From contig NZ_DAXW01000004.1 in NCBI RefSeq assembly GCF_002506585.1, forward strand, positions 62,001 through 126,000: DNA of 64,000 bases, in the 5' to 3' direction. Under the pieces are notes generated by a model, which was not told where the DNA came from, ran no database searches, and saw only the letters and a program-made list of their open reading frames with translations. Shown here piece by piece: positions 25,254 to 34,559 of the stretch. How positions within the stretch are numbered: the first letter of the stretch is position 1; each line of letters opens with the position of its first letter. Both the position numbers and the translations under genes were made by a program. This DNA is from Methanoculleus sp. UBA430. Its GTDB lineage: Archaea > Halobacteriota > Methanomicrobia > Methanomicrobiales > Methanoculleaceae.

Positions 25254-26423
25254 ATGGGGCTCAATATCTGCATACTTTCGGTCGATTTTCTCCCGAATGT
25301 CGGGGGGATCGCAGCACATGTCTACGAGCTTGCCAGAGCGCTCCGGGCTCTCGGGAACGACATCACCATAGTTACGTTCCGCGATTCCCTCTTCGCTCCG
25401 GGAGAAGAGACGATCGACGGCCTCCACGTCGTCAGGGTCTACCTGCCCCGGAACACCGTGCTGCTGTATCCGGCATTTGCCCTGTTTGAATACTTCAGCG
25501 TACGGCGCATCATCAAGAGAAAGAAGATCGATCTCCTGCACTCGCACTATGTATTTCCCGACGGGTTCGTGTCGAGGCTGCAGCCGGGGGTGCCCGGGAT
25601 TGCGACCGAGCATACCTCCGGGTTCCTGGACCGCCTCGAGCAAGGAAGGATGTTAGGGCTGTACCGGTGGGTCTACAGCCGTATGGACCAGATCATCACC
25701 CCCAGCGACGAACTTGCCGGGGCGGTCGGGTCGCTCGGGGTTCCCCGGCAGAAGATCACGTTCGTCTCGAACGGGGTGGATACGGATAAATTTTCGCCGG
25801 AGGTTCCGCCCAGGGACCTCCGGCAGCAGTACGCCCTCGCACCGGACACCCGGATCGTGCTCTGCCCCCGCCGCCTCGAGCCGAAGAACGGTGTCAGATA
25901 CCTGGTTGAGGCGGTTCCGGCGGTTCTCCGGCAATGCCCGGAGGCCAGGTTCTTCGTCGTCGGGGGATCGTATCCCGACCAGCTGGCCCTGCTCCGGAAG
26001 AGGGCCCGTGAACTCGGCATCGAGGACCAGATCATCTTTGCCGGTTCGGTCCCGAACGCCGAGATGCCGTCGTGGTATACGGCGGCGGACGTCGTGGTTC
26101 TCCCCTCCCTCAAAGAGGCGACCAGCATCGCGGGGCTCGAAGCGATGGCGTGCGGCCGGCCTCTCGTGGGGACGAATGTCGGGGGCATACCGCATCTGGT
26201 CACCGACGGCAAGACCGGGCTCCTCGTGGAGCCGAGAGACCCCGACGGGCTCGCCGGTGCGCTGGCGCGTCTCCTGACCGACGATGCCGCCCGGAGGGAG
26301 ATGGGGGTTGCGGCCCGCAAGAAGGCGGTGGACCGGTTCTCGTGGGCCCGGATCGCCGGCACCGTAGAGGGCATCTATACGAGAACCCTCGAGAACGTTG
26401 AGAATCGAGAGAGGAAGCGGTGA
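25254..26423 (+). CDS. Glycosyltransferase, GT4 family
   Basis: A 389-residue GT-B enzyme. Start region FLPNVGGIAAHVYELARAL, then LHSHYVFPDGF, FVSNGVDTDKFSPE, LCPRRLEPKNGVRYLVEA, VGGSYPD and the donor-site LPSLKEATSIAGLEAMACGRPLVGTNVGG are all standard. AGGAGAG at 25244-25250 sits before the ATG. The GT2 gene follows five bases after its stop. Donor unknown. Confidence 0.92.
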   Translation: MGLNICILSVDFLPNVGGIAAHVYELARALRALGNDITIVTFRDSLFAPGEETIDGLHVVRVYLPRNTVLLYPAFALFEYFSVRRIIKRKKIDLLHSHYVFPDGFVSRLQPGVPGIATEHTSGFLDRLEQGRMLGLYRWVYSRMDQIITPSDELAGAVGSLGVPRQKITFVSNGVDTDKFSPEVPPRDLRQQYALAPDTRIVLCPRRLEPKNGVRYLVEAVPAVLRQCPEARFFVVGGSYPDQLALLRKRARELGIEDQIIFAGSVPNAEMPSWYTAADVVVLPSLKEATSIAGLEAMACGRPLVGTNVGGIPHLVTDGKTGLLVEPRDPDGLAGALARLLTDDAARREMGVAARKKAVDRFSWARIAGTVEGIYTRTLENVENRERKR

Positions 26424-26427
26424 TAGC

Positions 26428-27192
26428 ATGGGGATCTCAGCCTGCCTTATCACAAAGAACGAAGAAGAGGCTCTCGCCCGGTCGCTTGAGATGATCTCTG
26501 CGTACGTCGATGAGATCGTCATCGTCGACGGGCAGAGCGAGGACAATACGGCCGGCGTTGCCGGGAAGTACGGCGCCGTCCTGATCCAGCGGAAGTTCTC
26601 CGGCAGTTTTGCCATCGAGCGGAACTGCGGCATCGAGCGGGCGCGAAACGACTGGGTCTTCATCCTCGATCCCGACGAGACGCTCGAGCCGGGGCTTCTC
26701 GAGAGCCTCAGGGACCTTGCATCCTCCCCGAAGTACGACGCCTACTCGTTCCTCAGGCACGACGTCCTCCCTGACGGCACGGTCCTTGAGACGCCGTGCG
26801 GGCACCCCGAGATCCACGTCAGGCTTGCGAAGAGGGACAGGCTGCGGTATTACGGCGCGATCCACGAGAAAGCGGTCGTCAACGGAAAGATCCGGTTCGT
26901 CCCGAAGGCGATCTACCACCATCGCGGCTACTTTGAGGACTATCCTGCGGAGAAGAAGGAGCGCTTCGAGACGATCGGACGGAACGCGTCAGAAGACCTC
27001 CAGGGCATGAAGATATCCTCGCGGGCGCTGCTCGTGAGGAACGTGAAACTGGTCTTTCACTATTTCAGGAACATGCTCATCGGGATGGGACTCTACCGAA
27101 AGGGGCCGTCCGGCATCGTCCGCGCGATACAATATACCTACAGTTTTGCGAGTTATGGGCTGAGACAGTACGTCCGCCTGGGCCAGATCTGA
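26428..27192 (+). CDS. Glycosyltransferase, GT2 family (WaaE-like)
   Basis: A 254-residue GT-A protein with ISACLITKNEEEALARSL, IVDGQSEDNT, RNCGIERARNDWVFILDPDETL (metal-binding Asp-X-Asp) and a long C-terminal part, resembling the WaaE/KdtX group. GGTGA at 26419-26423 marks ATG 26428; ten more residues upstream would overlap the GT4 gene. Probably the second gene of a two-gene transcript. Acceptor unknown. Confidence 0.88.
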   Translation: MGISACLITKNEEEALARSLEMISAYVDEIVIVDGQSEDNTAGVAGKYGAVLIQRKFSGSFAIERNCGIERARNDWVFILDPDETLEPGLLESLRDLASSPKYDAYSFLRHDVLPDGTVLETPCGHPEIHVRLAKRDRLRYYGAIHEKAVVNGKIRFVPKAIYHHRGYFEDYPAEKKERFETIGRNASEDLQGMKISSRALLVRNVKLVFHYFRNMLIGMGLYRKGPSGIVRAIQYTYSFASYGLRQYVRLGQI

Positions 27193-27223
27193 TAGAGGAG
27201 ATCTCCCTTCCTCCTTGCCGGGG

Positions 27224-29044
27224 CTATGCTGCCGGATCGATGAACCGGCGCAGCCAGAGTTCACAGCAGACCATACGCCAGATCTCGGACGAGTAGGGCG
27301 CCTTCCCCTGGAGAAAGGCCCGGTAACTCTCTGCTACTGCGTCAGCATCCCAGTAGGGGCGGCTCTTAAACGCCTCGGACGACAGAATCTCAAGAACCTT
27401 CTCGCTCATGTCCCCCTGCATCCAGACCTCCTCGGGAGTGGCGAACCCTTTTTTGTCCATCCTGCACCGGATCACTTCGGGAACCAGCCCCCGGATCGCC
27501 CGCCGGAGGATGAACTTGGTCACGCCGCCCCTGATCTTCTGGTCGGCGGGCAATGACGCCAGAAATTCCACGACCCGGTAGTCGAGGAACGGCACCCGGG
27601 CTTCTATCGAGAAGGCCATGCTCGTCCTGTCCTCCCAGTGGAGCAGATACGGCAGGTTCGCCCGCATCAGGTCGGTCTCCAGGACCTCGCTCAGGGTGCC
27701 GTGATAGCGGGGAGTGCCTGACCCTTCCATCCGGATCAGGCTCCGGTGCTTCTTGCGGGCAAAGAGCTGTGTCAGGGTGTACGAGAGGAAATCACTGTGG
27801 TGTCTGAGTGTCCCGAGGGTCTCGCGTGCGGCCCGCAGGATATGGAATCCCCGGACCAGCTCCCTGATATGGCAGTACTGGTAGGCGATGTAGCCTGCGA
27901 GGAGTTCGTCGGCTCCCTGCCCGTCGAGCACCACCTTCACCTCGTCCCGGGCAAGCCGCATGACGCAGTACTGGGAGTACAGCGTCAGGGCGGCAAATGG
28001 CTCGTCGTTGATGTAGAGCAGGTGCTCGATATCCGCCCAGATCGCATCGGCGGCCGGGTAGACCCGGTGCGACCTGACACCCGAGTTCTCCACGGCGATA
28101 TCTATGTAGGCGCTCTCGTCACACCGTTTGTCCTCGAAACAGGCCGAGAACGTGTTCTGGCGCGGGGGCTCCCTGCCGGGAGAGCCGCGGCGGAGCGCCC
28201 GGTTGATGAGCACCGTGAGGGTGGATGAGTCCAGTCCGCCGGAGAGGCAGGTCCCGACGGGCACGTCGCTACGCAGGTGGAGGTCGACCGCGTCTTCAAG
28301 GAGGCTTAAGAACTCACCGGACAGGCGTTCGTCGGAACCGGGCTCCGATTCAAGGGCGGGACTGAAGGTTGCTTCCCAGAACGCCGCATGCTCCACGATC
28401 CCGCTCTCCCCGACGATCATGTAGTGTGCCGGGAGGAGCTGGAGCACTCCCTCAAACATCGTCCGGGCGGTGTGGTCCGCGAGGCCCCACGCGAGGAACG
28501 CAGCGACCATCTCCTCGTCGGGGCGTCTCCCGACGCCGGGAGCAGCGCGGAGCGCCTTGATCTCGGACGCAAAGAGGAACGAGCCGCCGGCCATGGCGTA
28601 GTAGAACGGTTTGATCCCCAGGCGGTCGCGGGCACAGAAGAGCTCGCGGCGCCGGCCGTCCCAGAGGGCGAACGCCCACATCCCGTTGAACCGGGCGAGG
28701 CACTCGACCCCCCACTCCTCGTAGGCGTGGAGGATCACCTCGGTGTCGGTCTTTGACCGGAACCGGTGGCCGCACGAGGCGAGCTCCTCGATGAGCTCCC
28801 GGTAGTTGTAGATCTCCCCGTTGAAGACCAGCCGGAGCGTCCCGTCCTCGTTCTGCATCGGCTGGTGCCCTTCTTTGGAGAGATCGATGATTGCCAGGCG
28901 GCGGTGGGCAAGCGCTACCGTCCCGTCTACGTAGATCCCGTCCCCGTCGGGCCCGCGGTGCCTGATGAGGTCGGACATCCGCCGGACCAGATCCGGATCG
29001 GCCGCTCCTCCCGCAAGGTGCAGTTGCCCGGCAATGCCGCACAT
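27224..29044 (-). CDS. asnB: Asparagine synthase-like amidotransferase (glutamine-hydrolysing)
   Basis: A 606-residue AsnB-type enzyme. The N-terminal glutaminase domain begins with the processed catalytic Cys2 (MCGIAGQ), with RHRGPDGDG, AHRRLAIIDLS and FNGEIYNYREL. The synthetase domain from about 230 has the ATP-loop SGGLDSSTL and later GQGADELLAGY. The enzyme may make asparagine, but AsnB paralogues within glycan loci (WbpS-type) are thought to amidate uronic acids, which fits this neighbourhood. A TATA box at 29070-29079 makes it leaderless. Confidence 0.92.
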   Translation of the reverse strand: MCGIAGQLHLAGGAADPDLVRRMSDLIRHRGPDGDGIYVDGTVALAHRRLAIIDLSKEGHQPMQNEDGTLRLVFNGEIYNYRELIEELASCGHRFRSKTDTEVILHAYEEWGVECLARFNGMWAFALWDGRRRELFCARDRLGIKPFYYAMAGGSFLFASEIKALRAAPGVGRRPDEEMVAAFLAWGLADHTARTMFEGVLQLLPAHYMIVGESGIVEHAAFWEATFSPALESEPGSDERLSGEFLSLLEDAVDLHLRSDVPVGTCLSGGLDSSTLTVLINRALRRGSPGREPPRQNTFSACFEDKRCDESAYIDIAVENSGVRSHRVYPAADAIWADIEHLLYINDEPFAALTLYSQYCVMRLARDEVKVVLDGQGADELLAGYIAYQYCHIRELVRGFHILRAARETLGTLRHHSDFLSYTLTQLFARKKHRSLIRMEGSGTPRYHGTLSEVLETDLMRANLPYLLHWEDRTSMAFSIEARVPFLDYRVVEFLASLPADQKIRGGVTKFILRRAIRGLVPEVIRCRMDKKGFATPEEVWMQGDMSEKVLEILSSEAFKSRPYWDADAVAESYRAFLQGKAPYSSEIWRMVCCELWLRRFIDPAA

Positions 29045-29069
29045 GGATAAGAGAGTCTATCTGCAGGAT

Positions 29070-29079
29070 GATATATTTC
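29070..29079 (-). promoter_or_regulatory. TATA box of the asnB-like gene
   Basis: Minus strand GAAATATATC, about 26-35 bases before the ATG at 29044, predicting a leaderless transcript. Confidence 0.5.
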
Positions 29080-29168
29080 TCTTGCATGGTCCGGGTTATC
29101 ATGCCGGAACGTGTCGCGGATAAAAATCGATGGTTCCAGGGTCCCTGGCAACGGGGATGCCGGGCCGG

Positions 29169-30290
29169 CTACCCGGTTCCCGGTTTGGTCGACGTGCTCT
29201 CCCAGACCCGCATGTCTTTCCCGAGGTTGAGCAGTCCTTTGGCGAGGTAGACCTGGTTCGTGGCGAAGGAGACGAGCGTGCTGCTCCTCCGGAAGTAACC
29301 GACCAGGGCGGCGAGGCAGAGCACCCCGAGAGCGAGGATCGGGTATGCCAGGGCGAGCCCTACGATGAAGAGGGCGCTGCCGACGAAGAAGAGGGCCGGC
29401 GTTGCGAGGTACATGTAGATCCGCAGCGGGTAAAAGAACCGCGAGAACGGACGGGCGTGCCTCAGGAGATCGAGGTTCGCGGTCGTCGCCTCGATCAGAC
29501 GGGTTGCCCGGCGGATCTTCTGCCGGTACTGCTTGTGGAAGTCCCGGGGTATGTCCTCATACACCAGAGCCCCGGGCTCGTACGCCGCCCGGAACCCGCG
29601 GCGGATCGCCTCAAACGCCGTGTTTGCGTCGTCCGCCCCGCGCTTGTCGTCGATCCTGGTCACGAGATCACGCTTGAACGCGACGAGCGCACCATTGAAC
29701 GTGTAGGTGGAGTCGACGGCACTCTCCCAGCTGCACATCCGCCCGTAGTAGTTCCGGTAAGCGCTCTCCATCTGTGCGGGATGAGAGCCGTCGCCGGGGA
29801 GAGGGTGGAGGTCGCCGCAGACCGCAGCGATACGATCATCGCTGACGAGCCGGGCAATCAGGTGTTCGAGCGCTCTTCGCTCGAAGAAGACGTCCGCGTC
29901 CGTGGTGACGACGATCGGGAAGCGTGCCAGCTGCATCGCCTTGTTATACGAGCGGTTTGTGCCCAGGCGCTCGGTATTCGCGATGATCCGGTGAGTGATA
30001 CCGGCCTTCCTGAACGCCTCCTCTGCAAGCGCCCGGGTGTTGTCGGAGGAGCAGTCATCCACGAAGATCACTTCGTACCTGTCCGATGGGTACGAGGATT
30101 CGAGAATGTTTTCGACACGCTTGTGGATAACAGCCTCTTCATTGTATGCCGATATGACAATGCTTATTGGTGGATACTCCTTGAGTGCCGGCGGCGCTCC
30201 GGGTTTTCTGCCGATGCTGATCCCGACGAAGAATATGCTATAGGGTATGAGCGCAGCCATGATGAGCCCCAGGCCGATCCAGAGAAGCAT
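29169..30290 (-). CDS. Membrane-anchored glycosyltransferase, GT2 family
   Basis: A 373-residue protein with an N-terminal membrane helix (about 2-25), a GT-A catalytic domain (ISIVISAYNEEAVI, VFVDDCSSDNT-like VIFVDDCSSDNT, TTDADVFFE, then an RR-rich stretch ending the domain) and two or three C-terminal membrane helices at about 295-345. This architecture resembles processive or lipid-linked GT2 enzymes. The Q-x-x-R-W motif of synthases is not clear; YRQKIRRATR stands in its place. A TATA box at 30311-30320 predicts no leader. Confidence 0.85.
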   Translation of the reverse strand: MLLWIGLGLIMAALIPYSIFFVGISIGRKPGAPPALKEYPPISIVISAYNEEAVIHKRVENILESSYPSDRYEVIFVDDCSSDNTRALAEEAFRKAGITHRIIANTERLGTNRSYNKAMQLARFPIVVTTDADVFFERRALEHLIARLVSDDRIAAVCGDLHPLPGDGSHPAQMESAYRNYYGRMCSWESAVDSTYTFNGALVAFKRDLVTRIDDKRGADDANTAFEAIRRGFRAAYEPGALVYEDIPRDFHKQYRQKIRRATRLIEATTANLDLLRHARPFSRFFYPLRIYMYLATPALFFVGSALFIVGLALAYPILALGVLCLAALVGYFRRSSTLVSFATNQVYLAKGLLNLGKDMRVWESTSTKPGTG

Positions 30291-30310
30291 AGCATTAATA
30301 TCACTGATTG

Positions 30311-30320
30311 GTATTTATCG
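30311..30320 (-). promoter_or_regulatory. TATA box of the membrane GT2 gene
   Basis: Minus strand CGATAAATAC, about 21-30 bases upstream of the ATG at 30290; a leaderless start is likely. Confidence 0.45.
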
Positions 30321-30416
30321 TTTTGGGGAGCAGGATGCAGAAATTCGGCGCTAATTTAATCCTTTTTTTTTAAGTTGCGGGCATTCGTTGTTTTCTTCTT
30401 TTCTGCAAAAGTATAG

Positions 30417-31676
30417 TTAGAGGGTACGATACACGCACCCCTTCTGCACCTCGCCGTTCTTCCGCAACATTCCGGTCACGTCCACGATGATAGGCTTCCC
30501 GTTGCAGATCGCAAGCACCGCATCCAGCGTCAGCGATGCAAACACCCCGTGCGGCGAATTAATAATAATACAGTCCACCGGGCCGTCGAGCCCCTGGAGC
30601 GAGGCGACCGGTTTCGCTCCGAACCGCTCGATCTCCGCGGGCGAGAGAAGCGGGTCGTAGCCGTAGACGTCGATATCGAACTCCTTGAGCTCGTGGACCA
30701 TCTCGCCGGCCGGGCTCTCGCGGGTGTCGGGGACGTTCTCCTTGTAGGTCAGGCCCAGGATGAGGACCTTTGAGTCCCGGATCACCTTGCCGGCCCGGTT
30801 CAGCTCCTTGATCGCGATATCGGCGACGTGCCGGGGCATACTGTCGTTGATCGCGCGGCCGGCCAGGATCACCTGCGGGTGGTAGCCGAGTTCCTCGGCC
30901 TTGTAGACGAGGTAGTAGGGGTCGACGGGGATGCAGTGGCCGCCGACGAGGCCGGGGCGGTAGTTGTGGAAGTTCCACTTGGTCCCGGCGGCCTCGAGCA
31001 CCGCCTTCGTCTCGATCCCCATCCTGCGGAAGATGATCGAGAGCTCGTTCATCAGGGCGATGTTGATATCGCGCTGGACGTTCTCGATCACCTTCGCCGC
31101 CTCGGCGGTCTTGATGTCGCGGGCGACGTAGACGTTGGTCACGAGGCCGTAGAGGGCCGCGAGGTGCTCGGTGGTTGCCGGGTCCATGCCGGCGACGATC
31201 TTCGTGATCTTCTCCAGAACGTGCTCGGCGTCGCCCGGGTTGATCCGCTCGGGCGAGTAGCCGACGGAGAAGTCCTTCCCGCAGGTCCTGCCGGAGGCCT
31301 CTTCCAGGGTCGGGACCATCACCTCCTCGGTGAGGCCGGGGTAGACGGTCGACTCGAGGACGACGATGGCGCCGTCCTTCATGTGCCGGCCGACGGTCTC
31401 GGCGGCCGAGACCACGTAGGAGATGTCGGGGTCTTTCGCCTTCGTCACCGGGGTGGGGACGGCGATGATCACGACGTCGGCCTCAGCGATCCTGGCAGGG
31501 TCCGTGGTGGCGAGGACGTTGTTGCCGGGCTCGGCGTTGATCCGGGCGATCTTCTTCGCGTCGAGGTCGTAGCCGATTGTCTTCACATGCCGCGAGAACG
31601 CGTCGGCGAGAGGGTATCCGACGTATCCCAGGCCGACGACGCAGACGGTTGTATCCTTGAGTGCTCCCTGAACCAT
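30417..31676 (-). CDS. wecC: UDP-N-acetyl-mannosamine/glucosamine 6-dehydrogenase
   Basis: NAD-dependent oxidation of UDP-ManNAc or UDP-GlcNAc to the uronic acid. The 419 residues show VVGLGYVG (13-20), VIIAVPTPV, VLESTVYPG, YSPERINPGD, ENVQRDINIALMNEL, the catalytic Cys in GGHCIPVDPYYL and LGLTYKENVPDTRESP. Presence of wecB nearby favours UDP-ManNAc, but WbpA-type activity on UDP-GlcNAc is equally possible. ATG 31676 follows a TATA box at 31707-31720; an ATG at 31730 would be upstream of the promoter. Confidence 0.93.
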   Translation of the reverse strand: MVQGALKDTTVCVVGLGYVGYPLADAFSRHVKTIGYDLDAKKIARINAEPGNNVLATTDPARIAEADVVIIAVPTPVTKAKDPDISYVVSAAETVGRHMKDGAIVVLESTVYPGLTEEVMVPTLEEASGRTCGKDFSVGYSPERINPGDAEHVLEKITKIVAGMDPATTEHLAALYGLVTNVYVARDIKTAEAAKVIENVQRDINIALMNELSIIFRRMGIETKAVLEAAGTKWNFHNYRPGLVGGHCIPVDPYYLVYKAEELGYHPQVILAGRAINDSMPRHVADIAIKELNRAGKVIRDSKVLILGLTYKENVPDTRESPAGEMVHELKEFDIDVYGYDPLLSPAEIERFGAKPVASLQGLDGPVDCIIINSPHGVFASLTLDAVLAICNGKPIIVDVTGMLRKNGEVQKGCVYRTL

Positions 31677-31706
31677 ACTGACGGGTCTCCCGCGAATGTT
31701 AGTGGT

Positions 31707-31720
31707 GTAGAATATTTCCC
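31707..31720 (-). promoter_or_regulatory. TATA box of wecC
   Basis: Minus strand GGGAAATATTCTAC, placing the transcript start about 12 bases before ATG 31676. It excludes the upstream ATG at 31730. Confidence 0.5.
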
Positions 31721-31868
31721 GGTCTTGCATTTGAAGGCTATGGTTCGTTATGCGGGCGCCGGGGAGAAGTCTGGTGGAAACTGTACTTCTGGACTTGAAT
31801 CTGAGTAAATGGGTCAGGCATCAGGAGTATCCGGGCGGGCGGGTGGGATGTTGCCGGCGAGACCTCTC

Positions 31869-32801
31869 TTACGCCCGCTCCCGGAACCAGGCCACCGCCT
31901 GCCGGAGCCCTTCCTCGACCGGGTACTGCGGGTCGTAGCCGAAGGCCTCCCGGGCCCGGCTGATATCGGCGAGCGAGTCGCGGATGTCGCCCGCGCGCGG
32001 CGCCTCGTAGATGGGCTCGCACCTGGTGCCGGTGAGTTCCATCAGGATCGACGCGAGCTCGTTCAGACTGATCCGGCGGCCGCCGGCGACGTTGAAGACC
32101 CCGCGGGCGTCGCTCTCCATCGCCCTGATGTTCGCCTGCACCACGTCGGCGACGAAGGTGAAGTCGCGGGTCTGCTCCCCGTCGCCGTAGATGACCGGGG
32201 GCTCGCCGGCAAGCAGCCGGGTGACGAACTTCGGGATCACCGCCGCGTACTCGGACTTCGGGTCCTGCCGGGGGCCGAAGACGTTGAAGTAGCGCAGGAA
32301 GACCGTCCTGATACCATAAAGGTCCGAGAAGACCTTCCCGTAGCACTCGTCCGCGAACTTCGTGACGGCGTAGGGGGAGAGCGGGTTTCCGACCATGCCC
32401 TCGTGCTTGGGGAGGACCGGGGTGTCGCCGTAGACCGAAGAGGACGACGCCGCGATGACGGCGGGCACCCCGCAGTCCTTCGCCGCCACGAGGACGTCGA
32501 GCGTGCCGGTCACGTTCGCCTCGTTCGAGGCAAGGGGGTCCTTCACCGACCGCGGCACCGAGGGGATGGCCGCCTGGTGGAAGATGCCGTCCGCGCCGGG
32601 GAAGACCTCCATCAGGAGGTCGAGATCGGTGATGCTCCCCTCGACGAACGTCACCCGGGGGTGGTCCAGGAGGTGCTCGATGTTCACCCGGCCTGGCACG
32701 GTCGCGAAGTTGTCGATGATGACGACGTCATGGTGCTGTGCCAGGGTATCTGCAAGGTTTGAGCCGATGAACCCGGCCCCGCCGGTGACGATGTAGCGCA
32801 T
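31869..32801 (-). CDS. NAD-dependent sugar epimerase (UDP-glucose/GlcNAc 4-epimerase-like)
   Basis: A 310-residue extended short-chain dehydrogenase: TGGAGFIGSNLAD at the N-terminus, AAIPSVPRSVKDP, SSSSVYGDTP, the catalytic Tyr-X3-Lys in SPYAVTKFADE, and RYFNVFGPRQDP, typical of GalE/WbpP-like epimerases. It could interconvert UDP-GlcNAc and UDP-GalNAc or their uronic acids. It has its own TATA box at 32831-32843. Confidence 0.9.
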   Translation of the reverse strand: MRYIVTGGAGFIGSNLADTLAQHHDVVIIDNFATVPGRVNIEHLLDHPRVTFVEGSITDLDLLMEVFPGADGIFHQAAIPSVPRSVKDPLASNEANVTGTLDVLVAAKDCGVPAVIAASSSSVYGDTPVLPKHEGMVGNPLSPYAVTKFADECYGKVFSDLYGIRTVFLRYFNVFGPRQDPKSEYAAVIPKFVTRLLAGEPPVIYGDGEQTRDFTFVADVVQANIRAMESDARGVFNVAGGRRISLNELASILMELTGTRCEPIYEAPRAGDIRDSLADISRAREAFGYDPQYPVEEGLRQAVAWFRERA

Positions 32802-32830
32802 AGCAATGAAGTTTGCCGGGGGTCCGCTTT

Positions 32831-32843
32831 AGTCTTTTTATGG
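32831..32843 (-). promoter_or_regulatory. TATA box of the epimerase gene
   Basis: Minus strand CCATAAAAAGACT, about 30-42 bases before the ATG at 32801. Confidence 0.45.
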
Positions 32844-32877
32844 CTCGATTGTGAGCGACATGTCCGGGATTAACAGT

Positions 32878-33969
32878 TCACTGCAGTCCTCGGATCACAT
32901 CGCAGATACAGGCCAGTTCGTCGTCCGTCACCGAGGGGTGGACCGGCAGGCTCACGACCGATGCCGCAAGGTCGTCTGCGACCGGGCAGGAAGGGTTTTC
33001 GCCCTGGTAGACCGGCTGCCGGTTGACAGGGATGGGGTAATGGACGGCGGTCCCGATCCCCCGCTCGGAAAGAGCGGTCATGAACGCGTCCCTCGAGAGC
33101 GGGTAGCCAGCGGGGAGCCTCACCACGTACTGGTGGTAGACGTGCCGGACGCCCGGCGCAACGTGAGGAGTGACGAGCCCCGTGCCTGCCAGATGCCGGT
33201 CGAGGTAGCGAGCGTTGTAGATCCTCCGCTCGTTGAATCCCTCGACCCGCTCGACCTGCACGAGGCCGATGGCGGCGGCGATGTTCGTCATCCGGTAGTT
33301 GTAGCCGATGACGGTATGGAGGTATTTTTTGCTCTGCCCGTGGTTGATGAGGAGCCGGACCTTCTCCGCAAGGAGGTCGTCGTCGGTCGTGACCATGCCC
33401 CCTTCACCGGTGGTCATGTTCTTCGTCGGGTAGAACGAGAAGCAGCCAATGTCGGCGAGGCTCCCCGCCCGCTTCCCGTGATACTCCGCACCGTGTGCCT
33501 GGGCCGCGTCCTCGATGAGGACGAGGTCGCGGTCCTCGCAGATCTCGCGGACGGCGGCGACGTCGAACGGCTGCCCAAAGAGGTGGACCCCGATGACCGC
33601 CCGGGTCTCGGGCCGGATGAGGTTTTCGACCGACTCCGGGTCGATGTTGAATGTCGCGGGATCGACGTCTGCAAAAAGCGGCGTCGCCCCGCACATCGAG
33701 ACCGCGGACGCCGTCGCAAAGAACGTGAACGCCGGCACGACCACCGAGTTCCCCGGCCCGACGCCGGCGACAAGGAGGGCCGCATGGAGCGCCGTCGTCC
33801 CTGAGTTGACGCCAATCCCGTGGGCAGCACCGCAGTACTCCGCAAACCGCGACTCAAACTCCGTGACGACCGATCCCTGGGCCAGCATCCCCGACCGCAT
33901 CACGCGGGCGACGGCCTCGACCTCCTCCTCCCCGACGAGCGGTCGGGCGATGGGGATCTTCACCGGCAC
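32878..33969 (-). CDS. DegT/DnrJ/EryC1 sugar aminotransferase (WbpE-like)
   Basis: PLP-dependent enzyme of 363 residues that adds an amino group to a keto-sugar nucleotide. Start region IPIARPLVGEEEVEAVARVM, then NSGTTALHAALL, the PLP lysine in SFYPTKNMTTGEGGM, and RMTNIAAAIGLVQ. With the adjoining acyltransferase it looks like the WbpE-WbpD pair that makes UDP-2,3-diacetamido uronic acid, a sugar of Methanococcus N-glycans. It overlaps the acyltransferase stop by ten bases. Confidence 0.92.
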   Translation of the reverse strand: MPVKIPIARPLVGEEEVEAVARVMRSGMLAQGSVVTEFESRFAEYCGAAHGIGVNSGTTALHAALLVAGVGPGNSVVVPAFTFFATASAVSMCGATPLFADVDPATFNIDPESVENLIRPETRAVIGVHLFGQPFDVAAVREICEDRDLVLIEDAAQAHGAEYHGKRAGSLADIGCFSFYPTKNMTTGEGGMVTTDDDLLAEKVRLLINHGQSKKYLHTVIGYNYRMTNIAAAIGLVQVERVEGFNERRIYNARYLDRHLAGTGLVTPHVAPGVRHVYHQYVVRLPAGYPLSRDAFMTALSERGIGTAVHYPIPVNRQPVYQGENPSCPVADDLAASVVSLPVHPSVTDDELACICDVIRGLQ

Positions 33970-34559
33970 CGCCTTGCCTCCGCGGGCAGCGGCCGGAACC
34001 GTGCCGGCGCACCGACCGCGAGCACCCCCGGTGGGACGTCCTTTGTCACCACCGCACCGGCGGCGACGAACGCTCCCTCGCCGACGACGACGCCGGGGAG
34101 GATCGTCGCGTTCGCACCGATGACGGCGTCGTCCCCGATCACCGGACCGCGGAGAGACTCGTGGGGGCCCGGGGGGTAGCGGTCGTTTGTCAGCACGGCG
34201 TTCGGGCCGACAAAGACCCGGTTGCCGATCCGGGCGCCGGTAGGAATATAGACCAGGCTCTGGAGGCGGACATCGTCACCGATCGTGCAGTCACCCTCGA
34301 CCACCGCCGCCGTCCCGATCGCGACGCGGTCCCCGATGGTCGTCTTCTCGCGGATCAACACATTATGGCCGGTCTGGAACTCCTCGCCGATCGTCACGTC
34401 GCAGTAGACGATGGTCCCCGACCGGAGGACCGCGTTCCTCCCGATGGTGGCACCCGGGTAGCCTTTCTCGCCGATCCGGTCGCGGGACGGAAACCCGATG
34501 GTCACCGGCTCGAATATCACCGCCCCCTCGCCGAGGGCGTTACGTCCATATTCTATCAT
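33960..34559 (-). CDS. Left-handed beta-helix acyltransferase (WbpD-like)
   Basis: A 199-residue hexapeptide-repeat protein. Repeats such as IGRNAV, IGDRVAIG, IGDDVRL, IGNRVFVGPNAVLTND, IGDDAVIGANATILPGVVVGEG build the helix, with the acetyl-CoA-binding PPGVLAVGAPAR at the end. Probable N-acetyltransferase for the 3-amino group produced by the next gene. ATG 34559 overlaps the glmS stop (ATGA). Confidence 0.9.
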   Translation of the reverse strand: MIEYGRNALGEGAVIFEPVTIGFPSRDRIGEKGYPGATIGRNAVLRSGTIVYCDVTIGEEFQTGHNVLIREKTTIGDRVAIGTAAVVEGDCTIGDDVRLQSLVYIPTGARIGNRVFVGPNAVLTNDRYPPGPHESLRGPVIGDDAVIGANATILPGVVVGEGAFVAAGAVVTKDVPPGVLAVGAPARFRPLPAEARRCR

